64,000 bases of DNA from Chryseobacterium sp. G0201 (GTDB lineage Bacteria > Bacteroidota > Bacteroidia > Flavobacteriales > Weeksellaceae): NCBI RefSeq assembly GCF_003815655.1, contig NZ_CP033917.1, positions 3,906,001 to 3,970,000 on the forward strand, given 5' to 3'. Under the pieces are notes generated by a model. That model saw only the letters and a list, made by a program, of their open reading frames with translations, made no database searches and was not told the DNA's origin. A program made the translations under genes and the position numbers. This document shows positions 33,159 to 41,982 of the stretch, in pieces (within the stretch, counting starts at the first letter, position 1; every line of letters begins with the position of its first letter).

Positions 33159-34273
33159 TGAGATTGTTTAACAAGAATATAATTCTGGCAGCGGCTAGTG
33201 TTTCGCTGATGAGTTGTACACCAATTTATAAAAAAATGAACGTAGACAAAGAAACTTACGAAGGGCTTAAAGACGGACTTTATGCTAATCTTCAAACAAC
33301 AAAAGGTAACCTTATTGTGAAGTTTGAAGACAAAAAATCGCCTGTAACTGTGGCTAACTTTGTTGGTCTTGCAGAAGGTAAAATTGATAACAAAGCTAAG
33401 GCTAAAGGAGTTCCTTTCTATGACGGAACTATTTTCCACAGAGTGATCAAAGATTTCATGATCCAGGGAGGAGATCCTAAAGGAACAGGAATGGGTGATC
33501 CTGGATATAAATTCGAAGACGAAAAAAACGACCTTCACCACACAGGAAAAGGTATTTTATCAATGGCGAACTCCGGACCAAACACAAACGGTTCTCAGTT
33601 TTTCATCACTGAAATTGCTACGCCTTGGTTAGACGGAAAACACACGATCTTTGGATCAGTTGTAAAAGGTAACGATGTGATCGATGCTATCGCAAACGTA
33701 GAAAAAGGAGCTCAGGATAAGCCTAAAACTGATATTGTACTTGAAAAAGTATCTATCTTCAGCAAAGGAGACGAGTACAAAAACTACGATGCAGCAAAAA
33801 CTTTCAACGAAGGGAAATCTAAGATTGCTGAAAACAATAAAGCTTATATCGCAAAAGAAGAAGCTGACAGAAAGAAAAAAGAAGAGGAATTTAAAGCGAA
33901 TCAGTTGAAAATGGTTGAAGATTTACAGGCAGGAATGCAAAAAACTGAATCAGGATTGTACTATAAGATCACAAAAACAACTACCGGAAAAGCTCCAAAA
34001 GCAGGTGACAATATTTCTGTACACTATGCAGGGAAATTGGTAGACGGATCTGAGTTCGATTCTTCATTCAAGAGAAACGAGCCTATCGAAATTCCTATCG
34101 GAATGGGTAGAGTGATCAAAGGATGGGACGAAGGTATCCTATTATTAAAAGAAGGTGAAACTGCTACTTTATTGATTCCACCAGCATTGGGTTACGGAGA
34201 AAGAGGTGCAGGAGGAGTGATCCCGCCAAACGCATGGTTAGTTTTCGATGTTGAGCTTGTGAAAGTTCAGTAA
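33158..34273 (+). CDS. Lipoprotein with cyclophilin and FKBP prolyl isomerase domains
   Basis: The product has 371 residues. Lipoprotein signal (LMSC, Cys20). Residues about 45-205 are a cyclophilin (FHRVIKDFMIQGGDP, MANSGPNTNGSQFFIT, DGKHTIFGSVVKG). A charged coiled-coil linker (about 215-260) follows, then a C-terminal FKBP domain (VHYAGKLVDGSEFDSSF, VIKGWDEGILLLKEGE, LGYGERGAGGVIPPNA). Two unrelated prolyl-isomerase folds are joined in one exported, lipid-anchored chain, so it is likely a periplasmic folding factor. It overlaps the preceding FKBP gene by one base. Confidence 0.9.
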   Translation: MRLFNKNIILAAASVSLMSCTPIYKKMNVDKETYEGLKDGLYANLQTTKGNLIVKFEDKKSPVTVANFVGLAEGKIDNKAKAKGVPFYDGTIFHRVIKDFMIQGGDPKGTGMGDPGYKFEDEKNDLHHTGKGILSMANSGPNTNGSQFFITEIATPWLDGKHTIFGSVVKGNDVIDAIANVEKGAQDKPKTDIVLEKVSIFSKGDEYKNYDAAKTFNEGKSKIAENNKAYIAKEEADRKKKEEEFKANQLKMVEDLQAGMQKTESGLYYKITKTTTGKAPKAGDNISVHYAGKLVDGSEFDSSFKRNEPIEIPIGMGRVIKGWDEGILLLKEGETATLLIPPALGYGERGAGGVIPPNAWLVFDVELVKVQ

Positions 34274-34291
34274 TTGAAATTTTATGATATT

Positions 34292-34323
34292 GAAAGCCGT
34301 CCTTTTTAGGGCGGCTTTTTTGT
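34292..34323 (+). terminator. Terminator of the prolyl isomerase operon
   Basis: The stem AAAGCCG..CCT / AGG..CGGCTTT is followed by T6. Confidence 0.85.
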
Positions 34324-34428
34324 ATTATATGGTTAAGTATTTGAAAATTAGGTATAAATACGGATTCCCGTAACAAAGCTATGTACTACATTAGCTAGAT
34401 TTGAAAAATAATAATAAATCTAAAAATT

Positions 34429-34764
34429 ATGAAAAGAATATTTATCATTTTAATAGTTTCTAGTTTCGGGATTGCTTGTAATAATAAAGATAATAATGTT
34501 AAAACTAAAAATATTATCGAGGTTGATTCAAGTGAAATTAGAAAGAGTGAAGCTATGACACTTTTAGATGAAGCCAATAGTTGGATGGAGAAAGGGATCA
34601 AAAAAGAAGCTTCTAAAGCTAAGATAAATGAGGAGATTAATCCTCGTATGGAAAAATACCAGAAACTTTTAAAAAGAATGAATAAAAAAGATTCTACTGA
34701 AATTCAAAATTATAGAATTGAAAAGATAAATGAATTAATTGATCTTCAAATTAAACAAAACTAA
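34429..34764 (+). CDS. Small lipoprotein, unknown
   Basis: The product has 111 residues with lipobox GIAC (Cys17; MKRIFIILIVSSFGIAC). The mature part is highly charged and helical (SEIRKSEAMTLLDEANSWME, KINEEINPRMEKYQKLLKRM). I do not recognise it. It lies 12 bases upstream of the TIGR04141-like gene in the same direction and shares its AT-rich, Lys/Asn-rich composition, unlike the flanking genes. Confidence 0.6.
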   Translation: MKRIFIILIVSSFGIACNNKDNNVKTKNIIEVDSSEIRKSEAMTLLDEANSWMEKGIKKEASKAKINEEINPRMEKYQKLLKRMNKKDSTEIQNYRIEKINELIDLQIKQN

Positions 34765-34776
34765 AACTGTAAAAAT

Positions 34777-36561
34777 ATGAGTGAAAAGATTCAAAATAGT
34801 ATTTACTTTCTAAAGGATGAAGTACGAATAAGAAATAAAAGAACAAGGCAAGTGCTTATTAAAACGATTGATTTTGATTTTTTGAATAAATTATTTAAAG
34901 GTAAAGATTTTACTGAGCAACAAGTAAAACAAAACTTAAGTAATGATTATGAAATAAAAGTTTACTATAAAAAAGCTAAAAATAATGTAAAGTGGAAAGA
35001 ATTTATAGAAACAGTTGTTGAAGAAGGCGAAGATATCCTAACATCTAATAGGTCAAAGTCAGAAAGTTATATTATTCTTATTAAAAATATAAAAACTAAT
35101 AGAATTTATGCTTCTACTGGGGGATATGCTCATATCACTGTTCAAGAACTCGCTACTACAGATTTTGGAATAGAAATACTTTCTAGAATTGTAAAATCAG
35201 ATGATAAAGCATTAAAGTCTACAAAAGAAAGAAATTTAACGGGTGGTATACAAGGTGAAATTAAATTTTTTAGAAATGATTATAACTTATATGAAAACGA
35301 TAATTTTGGTAAAATATATAATGAGTTAAGCGCATCCATTAATAAAAAAACTCTTATGGAAATTTTTGGTTTTCAGGAGAAGGATTTAAAAGGAGATAGT
35401 CTTTGTATTGTAAAAAATTCATTTTCATTAAAAAAGTCTATTTCATTTAAAGAGCTTTTGGAAATTATTAAAAAATGCGAACTTTTATTGTTAAAACCCC
35501 CAGTTGTAGAAATTAATAATGTAGAGAAATTAACAAGATCTGAAAACATTCTAATTGAAAATTTGCGTGATGATGTATTGTTGAAAATTTATTCTAATTA
35601 TACTAATGAAGAGGATTTTTATAGTGTAGAAATAAGCAATAAAGATTTTGAGAAATATTTTTCTGCAAATTATTATGAAATTAATTTATCTTTTAAAAGA
35701 GAAACTAATATAATAAGAGTTGATGATACAATACGAAATATACAAGACATATTAGATGCTATCAAAATCAAAATAGGTAAAGATCTTAATTATATTGATT
35801 TTAAAAAAGTTATAGAAAATGCATCCATTGAAACATTTGATGAAAATGAAGTTATTTTGACAAAAGATAGTTTAATCGACCATTTTTGTACTGAAATTAA
35901 TTACAGTGAAAATGTGTATTTTCTTATTGAGAAAGATTGGTATAGAGTAAAAAAAACTTTTATAGATAATATAAACGAGCAGGCTTCATTTTTCTTGAAA
36001 GATAATAAATTTGATGGACCAAAATTAAACAAATGGAATATTGGTGGTGAAAACAAATATAATGCTGGTCATTTAGGGCAAGATAATACATTTGTCTTTG
36101 ATAAAATTACACCCTTATATATAGAAACATGTGATTTATTAAAAGTAGATAAAGATAAAGTCTATTTTTTTCATGTTAAAAAAGGTTTTGATAACTCTAT
36201 GAGGGATCTATGTAATCAAGTGCTAATTTCAGCTAAGAAAGTACAGGAAGATCTAAGGTTAAATTATACTTATCTTACGTTGTTGTATAATGAAGCTTCA
36301 CAATATAAAGGTGATAAAGATTATTATAAAAGTATTAAGCAGCAGTTTGATAAAATATCTCAAAGTGATTTTATAGATTTGATTAAAGATAAAACATTTG
36401 TATTTGTATTAGCAGTATTAGATACGGCTAAAACTAAAAGGGACTTATATGAAAATATTGAAAGGTTTGATTCAAATATTGCCAAATTTACATTAATTGA
36501 TTTATCTAAAGATATGAGAGCTTTAGGAATGGAATTTAAAGTTTTACAAATCGAAAAATAG
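34777..36561 (+). CDS. TIGR04141/DUF6119-like sporadically distributed protein
   Basis: The product has 594 residues, soluble, rich in Lys, Asn, Ile and Asp. The early segment ILIKNIKTNRIYASTGGYAH with TTDFGIEILSRIV, and the later NAGHLGQDNTFVFDKITP, VYFFHVKKGFDNSMRDLCNQ and FVFVLAVLDT segments, resemble the 'sporadically distributed TIGR04141 family' (DUF6119). Members are patchily distributed, suggesting horizontal spread and possibly defence or conflict roles; no activity is known to me. The DNA is visibly more AT-rich than its neighbours. It is paired with a small upstream lipoprotein. Confidence 0.6.
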   Translation: MSEKIQNSIYFLKDEVRIRNKRTRQVLIKTIDFDFLNKLFKGKDFTEQQVKQNLSNDYEIKVYYKKAKNNVKWKEFIETVVEEGEDILTSNRSKSESYIILIKNIKTNRIYASTGGYAHITVQELATTDFGIEILSRIVKSDDKALKSTKERNLTGGIQGEIKFFRNDYNLYENDNFGKIYNELSASINKKTLMEIFGFQEKDLKGDSLCIVKNSFSLKKSISFKELLEIIKKCELLLLKPPVVEINNVEKLTRSENILIENLRDDVLLKIYSNYTNEEDFYSVEISNKDFEKYFSANYYEINLSFKRETNIIRVDDTIRNIQDILDAIKIKIGKDLNYIDFKKVIENASIETFDENEVILTKDSLIDHFCTEINYSENVYFLIEKDWYRVKKTFIDNINEQASFFLKDNKFDGPKLNKWNIGGENKYNAGHLGQDNTFVFDKITPLYIETCDLLKVDKDKVYFFHVKKGFDNSMRDLCNQVLISAKKVQEDLRLNYTYLTLLYNEASQYKGDKDYYKSIKQQFDKISQSDFIDLIKDKTFVFVLAVLDTAKTKRDLYENIERFDSNIAKFTLIDLSKDMRALGMEFKVLQIEK

Positions 36562-36606
36562 ACAGATTAAAAAACAAAAATATTATCTTAGCCCAAAATA
36601 AACCCA

Positions 36607-37770
36607 ATGCAAAAGATCTCCCAACTATTTTTAATATTCTTCACAATCCTCATTTCCGCGCAAGGCAAAAGATTCTTCGAAGATGGAGAGGTGCAGTTAA
36701 AAAATCCAGTTGAGAAGGTCAATCTAACGTATGCAAGCGATTTACCGTTTGTAAAAGTTAATATCAATGGAAAAATATACAATTTTCTGTTTGATTCCGG
36801 GGCGCCGACTGTGATTTCCAATACCATCTACAGTGAACTGAATCTTGAGAAAAAGCACAAAAGCAAAGTAAAAAATTCACAGAAAAATAAGCAGGAACAA
36901 ATCTTCACGCAATTACCGGAAATGACGGTTGACAATGTTATTTTCAAAAATATCGGAGTTGTTGTTATGGATTTTAATAGTTCTGAGTTGGGTTGTTTCA
37001 AAATTGATGGAATTTTGGGAGCAAATCAGATGGCAAAACTGTTTTGGAGGATTAATTACTCGGAAAATTCGATTGAAACGACAAAAGATCTGGCGAATTT
37101 TGATTTGAAAGACTATGAAACGGTAATTCCATTTGAAACAAAAGCTCAGAAAACTCCAACGGTTATTGCTACAATTTTAAATAAAAAAATCGATCTTACT
37201 TTTGACACAGGATTTACAGGAAGGTTGAAGATCACAGACAGCAATTACGATCCTAAAAAAGTAAAACAGACTGTTGAAACCTACGGAACAAATTCTGTCG
37301 GAGCCTTCGGAGCCGGAAAACCTGTTTCAGGATATATTTTTATAGCGGATGAAATGGTTTTGGGGAATAAAACCTTCCAAAACGAATTGGTGATGACCGG
37401 AAGTTCAAGCCTGATCGGAAATGAATTCTTCAAAGACTTTATTTTCATCATGGACTGGAAAAATAACAAAATCTACATGAAACGCATCAAAAACAATCCT
37501 CCAAAACTGGAATCTTTCGGTTTCGGATATCGTTTTGTAGATGCAAAACCTTTGGTGGCCTTTGTATTTAAAGAAAATGGTCTGCCTATTCATATTGGTG
37601 ATTCTATTTTGAGTATCAATACCGTTGATCTCGATCATTTAAACGAAGAATCTGCCTGTAACTATATGATCAATAGAGTAGAAAAGGATTATAAGACGAT
37701 TGAAATTAAGGTGAAAAGAGACGGGAAAATCCTTGATTTTAAACTTGATAAAAGTGAGTATTTGAAATAA
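36607..37770 (+). CDS. Retropepsin-like aspartyl protease with PDZ domain
   Basis: The product has 387 residues with a signal peptide (MQKISQLFLIFFTILISAQG). It contains two Asp-X-Gly active-site motifs, FLFDSGAPTVIS (about 61-72) and LTFDTGFTGRL (about 199-209), as expected of an aspartic protease with two half-domains in one chain. After them comes a DGILGANQM-type flap region and a C-terminal PDZ domain (about 300-387; IGDSILSINTVDLDHLNEES). Such exported aspartyl proteases with PDZ are frequent in Bacteroidetes; substrates unknown. Ends just before the perfect inverted repeat at 37779. Confidence 0.82.
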   Translation: MQKISQLFLIFFTILISAQGKRFFEDGEVQLKNPVEKVNLTYASDLPFVKVNINGKIYNFLFDSGAPTVISNTIYSELNLEKKHKSKVKNSQKNKQEQIFTQLPEMTVDNVIFKNIGVVVMDFNSSELGCFKIDGILGANQMAKLFWRINYSENSIETTKDLANFDLKDYETVIPFETKAQKTPTVIATILNKKIDLTFDTGFTGRLKITDSNYDPKKVKQTVETYGTNSVGAFGAGKPVSGYIFIADEMVLGNKTFQNELVMTGSSSLIGNEFFKDFIFIMDWKNNKIYMKRIKNNPPKLESFGFGYRFVDAKPLVAFVFKENGLPIHIGDSILSINTVDLDHLNEESACNYMINRVEKDYKTIEIKVKRDGKILDFKLDKSEYLK

Positions 37771-37778
37771 TATTTTAG

Positions 37779-37876
37779 AGATCCTTCGACTTCGCTCAGG
37801 ATGACATCTCTAATACTATCTGTTTAATTATACAGAATAGCTTGCCAGTGTCATCCTGAGCGAAGTCGAAGGATCT
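37779..37876. repeat. Perfect 28-bp inverted repeat
   Basis: The arms 37779-37806 and 37849-37876 are perfectly complementary over 28 bases and include ATCCTTCGACTTCGCTCAGG. The 42-base spacer is AT-rich. No T-run follows, so it is not a standard terminator. Sequences of this type are widely dispersed between genes in many bacterial genomes. Confidence 0.85.
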
Positions 37877-38029
37877 TTATAGTAATGAAAAAATTCTTCA
37901 TTTCAATTTTCTAACAAAAGGCATTTTCCTTTGTTCTACTTGTAGCTTCAAAAATATCCAATCATTTACCATAAAGTAATTTAAAATTATTCTTAATTTC
38001 ATTGTACATTAATCACAAAACATTACACA

Positions 38030-39913
38030 ATGAAAATTAAATTTAAAACCTTGTTTTTACTGCTGTTCCTTGCAGTTACATCTCTACAGATTTTCAAAGC
38101 TCAAACCGCTACATGTCCGAGTTGGGGACCGTACCTTGAGGGGTTTGACATGGCCAATTCCGGCGAACTCTGGTATTCGGAAGCTATGGCAGATAATACC
38201 TGTAAGAAAGTGAATACCTATTATTCAACCCTTAATTTCTCTTTAGGTCCGAGGGGCGGATATGCCGGAATTCAATACAAACCGAACGAAATTTACAACA
38301 ACATCTTCTCGATGTGGGATATTCAGGATTCTAATGTTCCGCAATGTACCACAGAATATGTTGCACCGAATACCTATGTCGATGGTTTTGGAGGTGAGGG
38401 TACAGGTCTTCACACTGATAACCCAATGCCGTGGACACCTGGAACCTGGTATGCAACGGTTGTCAGAAGATGGTCGATTGGTGATGGAAAAACCCGAATC
38501 GGATTTTTTATGTACAACTACGGAACACAAAAGTGGAAACATTATGTAACGATCGTTACTCCCGAAAATGACGCTAAATTTACCGGAACAAAACTTGGCG
38601 CTTTTGTAGAAAACTGGAATTCGGCGGCCAGTAAAGATACCCGTTGCGGATATTTCAGAAACTTCTGGAGTATGAATGCGCAGGGCAATTGGTCGAAACC
38701 TGCAAGATATACAGCCGCAGCTGGAACGGGGTCTTGGGGAGCAGAAACAGCTTTTAATAATACAGCCATCAAAGTAACATCTTGCGGAACGACTCCGGCT
38801 CCGGCAGGAAGTTCTGTTACTTTTAATTCGATCACTCAGGATGGTACGAAACCAAGTACAGCTTTACCGATTACAGTAACCACGGTTACTCCTTCTTACA
38901 ATGCAGGAAACAATTCGATGAATGTAACCTGGGCAAACTCAGAAGCAACAAGTCCGCAACTATCCTACAAAGTATCTTTATATACTGAGACAAGTTGGGG
39001 GAATGGTTATACTCCGGTTGCTGTTGTAACGGGTATCCGTCCGGATCAGAGAAGTGCTTCCGTTTCGCTTCCTGCCAATTCTCAGCCCGGGAAATATTAT
39101 GTAAGTGTGGTTTTGGAGGATATTTTTAAACAGACTTCTAATTTTGGATATAATTCTTTAACGGTAAGCAATATTGTACAACCTGTCAATGTTGATCCTA
39201 ATGCTTTTTACAGAATTAAATGCGTCGGAAGCGGTCAATACATCACTCCAGCTAATTACAGCACGGCAGCCAATGCAAAAATGGTTCAGCAACCTTTGAA
39301 CACTAATCTTGCTCAACAATGGAAATTAGAAAAAACAGGAAATAATTATATCATTATCAACCGTGCGTCAGGTTTGGCGATTGATGTTCCGGCTTCTAAT
39401 ATTACAAACGGGACAAATTTAGTTCAATATCCTAAACATGGTAGTAATAATCAGCAATGGGTATTGAGACCGTATACTTCAAATACGATGATCATCGGAA
39501 CGGCTTTATCGAATGTGAAAGCGATGGATAATCCTGCCAATTCGCAAACTGCAGGTACCAATATCAATATCTGGGATCAGGACATCAACGGAGCAGCTGG
39601 CGTGAATCATCAATGGATTCTTGAAATAGTTTCTGCAAATACAATGAAATCAACGACTAATGTTTTGTCTGAAAATGATCAGTTGTCAACAGTTTATCCT
39701 AATCCTGTAAAACAGGGGGAAACACTTTACATCAGTCTTCCTGATGATAATTTTGAATTAAAAGTAGTAAATGTAGAAGGCTTAACCGTAAGATCCCAAA
39801 ATGTGAGAGGCGGAAAAATTTCAGTTTCTACTTCGGGACTAAGAAGCGGAGTTTATTTTTATCATGCTAAAAGTGCAACCCAGAATATTTCAGGGAAATT
39901 TACAATACAATAA
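38030..39913 (+). CDS. T9SS-secreted DUF3472 / ricin-type lectin protein
   Basis: The product has 627 residues. Signal peptide, then a DUF3472-like domain (about 28-245; GPYLEGFDMANSGELWYSEA, WTPGTWYATVVRRW, RNFWSMNAQGNWSKPARYTA). A fibronectin-like stretch (about 270-380) precedes a ricin B-type lectin domain (about 395-540; two QQW motifs and NHQWILE). The end is a T9SS type A sorting domain (LSTVYPNPVKQGETLYI ... SGVYFYHAKS). It should be exported by the type IX system and bind carbohydrate at the surface or outside. Followed by a strong terminator. Confidence 0.85.
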   Translation: MKIKFKTLFLLLFLAVTSLQIFKAQTATCPSWGPYLEGFDMANSGELWYSEAMADNTCKKVNTYYSTLNFSLGPRGGYAGIQYKPNEIYNNIFSMWDIQDSNVPQCTTEYVAPNTYVDGFGGEGTGLHTDNPMPWTPGTWYATVVRRWSIGDGKTRIGFFMYNYGTQKWKHYVTIVTPENDAKFTGTKLGAFVENWNSAASKDTRCGYFRNFWSMNAQGNWSKPARYTAAAGTGSWGAETAFNNTAIKVTSCGTTPAPAGSSVTFNSITQDGTKPSTALPITVTTVTPSYNAGNNSMNVTWANSEATSPQLSYKVSLYTETSWGNGYTPVAVVTGIRPDQRSASVSLPANSQPGKYYVSVVLEDIFKQTSNFGYNSLTVSNIVQPVNVDPNAFYRIKCVGSGQYITPANYSTAANAKMVQQPLNTNLAQQWKLEKTGNNYIIINRASGLAIDVPASNITNGTNLVQYPKHGSNNQQWVLRPYTSNTMIIGTALSNVKAMDNPANSQTAGTNINIWDQDINGAAGVNHQWILEIVSANTMKSTTNVLSENDQLSTVYPNPVKQGETLYISLPDDNFELKVVNVEGLTVRSQNVRGGKISVSTSGLRSGVYFYHAKSATQNISGKFTIQ

Positions 39914-39929
39914 TCAAAAATATTATAAA

Positions 39930-39967
39930 AGAAAAACCGTCCTCTTAAAAAGGGACGGTTTTTTTAT
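39930..39967. terminator. Terminator after the DUF3472 gene
   Basis: The stem AAAAACCGTCC / GGACGGTTTTT (39932-39942 and 39953-39963) is followed by further T residues; it can also serve the convergent small gene. Confidence 0.85.
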
Positions 39968-39981
39968 GGTCAGAAAAGTTA

Positions 39982-40218
39982 TCAATGTCTGTTGATCTTC
40001 TTTTTCATATTTCTTAGCAGAGAGCTTATAAACATAAGGCAAAAACCTACGTAAGCAAGAAAAGCAGTAATATATACCATCAGGTTATCTACATTGAATT
40101 TTGCACTATAAATGAATGTACAAAAAAGTCCAAAACCGATTAATAAAAAGATGCTTAGAACCTGTATTTTTGTGGAATCTTCCCGATTTCTGAATATCAT
40201 TTCAAATAAATTTTTCAT
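39982..40218 (-). CDS. Small membrane protein, unknown
   Basis: The product has 78 residues from the ATG at 40218 (MKNLFEMIFRNREDSTKIQV). The frame reaches 40272 but the extra part is polar and odd. It has two hydrophobic helices (SIFLLIGFGLFCTFIYSA and VYITAFLAYVGFCLMFISSL) and a basic C-terminus (LLRNMKKKINRH). No family recognised. The spacer to its right holds no clear partner. Confidence 0.5.
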   Translation of the reverse strand: MKNLFEMIFRNREDSTKIQVLSIFLLIGFGLFCTFIYSAKFNVDNLMVYITAFLAYVGFCLMFISSLLRNMKKKINRH

Positions 40219-40622
40219 TATTAATAAATTTTTAAAGTTGTGTTTCCGTTTTGTTTCCGTTTCTCCCGGCAAGAACCGTTTTAGGAATAGGTTCTTCCAT
40301 TATTCGGTATGAAGAACGGATCTTCCTTTGTGTCAGTATTCATTTATCAGCATTCAAATAAGAACTGTTGAAACTTTCAAAAAAGCGTAAAGTAAAGTGC
40401 CTGATTTTGGCATGATGGAGGAATTCAAGATCCATCGTGAGTATTGTTTTCATCATGTGTGTAATTGTGTCTTAATATCTTTTAATAGCGATTTTTGTGC
40501 CAAAATGCTTTATATGTAACCATTTAAAAGCAAAAAATTAAAAATTTAATATTCAGAATAGAGAGCTCATTAAATCTTTAAAAAACAAAAACCGCTGACC
40601 CAATCAGCGGTTTTCTTATATC
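40219..40622. other. Spacer between the small membrane protein and M28 genes
   Basis: It holds no convincing gene: a 38-codon minus-strand frame (about 40345-40461) looks like chance. A strong hairpin at its right end (40587-40614) terminates the M28 operon. Confidence 0.5.
40583..40614 (-). terminator. Terminator of the serC-M28 gene cluster
   Basis: The stem AAAACCGCTGA / TCAGCGGTTTT (40587-40597 and 40604-40614), with T-rich sequence on the minus strand after it (complement of AAAAAACAAAA). Confidence 0.85.
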
Positions 40623-41981
40623 TTACCAATTCTTATCGATCATATAAATAATCTGCGTCATGGCGACAGCTCCTAAAAGTAACTCTCTGCGATTAACCTT
40701 TTCGAAAGTATCTTCTTCAGTGTGATGAATATCAAAATACCTTTGAGAATCAGGAACCAGCTCAGCCGTTGGAACTCCCATATCATGAAGCGGGTAGATG
40801 TCCGTCCCTGAATATTTTCCTTCAAAATTATACACTCCGTAAGGGAAAAATAAACCCGACCAGCCTTTGATCTGGCTTCTTTTATCATCATCCATCTCAA
40901 GGGAAATTCCTCTTGGAGTAAAACCTCCTGCATCAGATTCTAACGCAAAAAGATGCTTCTCATTGTTTTCCTTTGCTGTTTTTCCATATTGAATTCCGCC
41001 TTTTACGCCGTTTTCTTCATTGGCAAAACAAACAACCCTTATGGTATGATTATTTTTGATTCCTAATTTTTTGAAGGTTCTTAAAACTTCAATACTTTGT
41101 ACAATTCCGGCACCGTCATCATGTGCGCCTTCTCCAACATCCCAGGAATCTAAATGTCCGCCGACAACGATCACACTTTTATCTTTTTTGCCTGTGATCT
41201 CACCGATAACAGAGTGGGAGAGTTTCTCGCCTTTCATCCCGCAATTAGAATTGAGTTTCGCTGTGATTTTTTGAGTTTTTAATAATGTCTCTAATTCATC
41301 AGCCGTGGTGTTTCCAATAGCAACCGCGGGGATTTTATTAACTTTATCCTCGTAACGCATTGCTCCCGTGTGAGGAACATCATCGAAAGCAGAAGAAAGC
41401 GAACGGATAATCGCAAATTTTCCACCTTTTTTAGCTGTTAAGGAGGCGGCTGTTGTTCTATATTTTGAGGCATCACCATATCCTCTGAAAGTCTCAACAA
41501 AAGACTGATTGAAAGGATAATTAAAGAAAATTATTTTGTCTTTTACTTTTTCGGCAGGAAGTTTTTCATATTCTTCCATCGATTTAACCATGATAATTTC
41601 TCCAGAAACATCTTTTCCACCTGTACCTTCGGAATTTCCTAAAGAAAGCATTTTTAAGCCTTTCCATGATCCGCTGGAGGTTTTGATCTGTAAAGATTCT
41701 TTTCCTCTTTCCCAAACGGGGATCATCACTTCCTGAAGCCAGACTTTATCGGCTCCGGCATCTTTCAATTTTTGTTCAGCCCATTTTACGGACTTTTCAT
41801 AAGCTTCGGAACCGCTTAAACGGTGACCAATATTTTTAGTTAAATCTTTTAATTCGGTGTAACCTTTTCCGTTATTTAAAATCTCTGTAGAAATTTTACT
41901 GAATTGTACTGAATCTTCTTTAACCTGACCAAAAACCGCCAGACTGAGAAGTAGCAATGATGTTCCTAATATCTTTTTCAT
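40623..41981 (-). CDS. M28-family peptidase, complete active site
   Basis: The product has 452 residues with a signal peptide (MKKILGTSLLLLSLAVFGQ). A PA-like insert (about 120-225) precedes the M28 catalytic part. All expected zinc ligands are present: His in VVGGHLDSWD, Asp in EGAHDDGAG, Glu-Glu in FANEENG, Asp in ESDAGG and His in DIHHTEED. It resembles plasma glutamate carboxypeptidase-type enzymes and should be an exported aminopeptidase or carboxypeptidase. It lies 1 base downstream of a paralogue that has lost two of these residues. Confidence 0.92.
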   Translation of the reverse strand: MKKILGTSLLLLSLAVFGQVKEDSVQFSKISTEILNNGKGYTELKDLTKNIGHRLSGSEAYEKSVKWAEQKLKDAGADKVWLQEVMIPVWERGKESLQIKTSSGSWKGLKMLSLGNSEGTGGKDVSGEIIMVKSMEEYEKLPAEKVKDKIIFFNYPFNQSFVETFRGYGDASKYRTTAASLTAKKGGKFAIIRSLSSAFDDVPHTGAMRYEDKVNKIPAVAIGNTTADELETLLKTQKITAKLNSNCGMKGEKLSHSVIGEITGKKDKSVIVVGGHLDSWDVGEGAHDDGAGIVQSIEVLRTFKKLGIKNNHTIRVVCFANEENGVKGGIQYGKTAKENNEKHLFALESDAGGFTPRGISLEMDDDKRSQIKGWSGLFFPYGVYNFEGKYSGTDIYPLHDMGVPTAELVPDSQRYFDIHHTEEDTFEKVNRRELLLGAVAMTQIIYMIDKNW

Positions 41982-41982
41982 T

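Noticed and set aside
33095..33541. Minus-strand 148-codon ORF
   Set aside because: Antisense to the cyclophilin-FKBP gene, Phe/Ser-rich shadow.
38542..38835. Minus-strand ORF within the DUF3472 gene
   Set aside because: Antisense shadow with no start context.
40345..40461. Minus-strand 38-codon ORF with ATG in the spacer left of the M28 genes
   Set aside because: Odd composition, no family resemblance, no promoter or terminator of its own.
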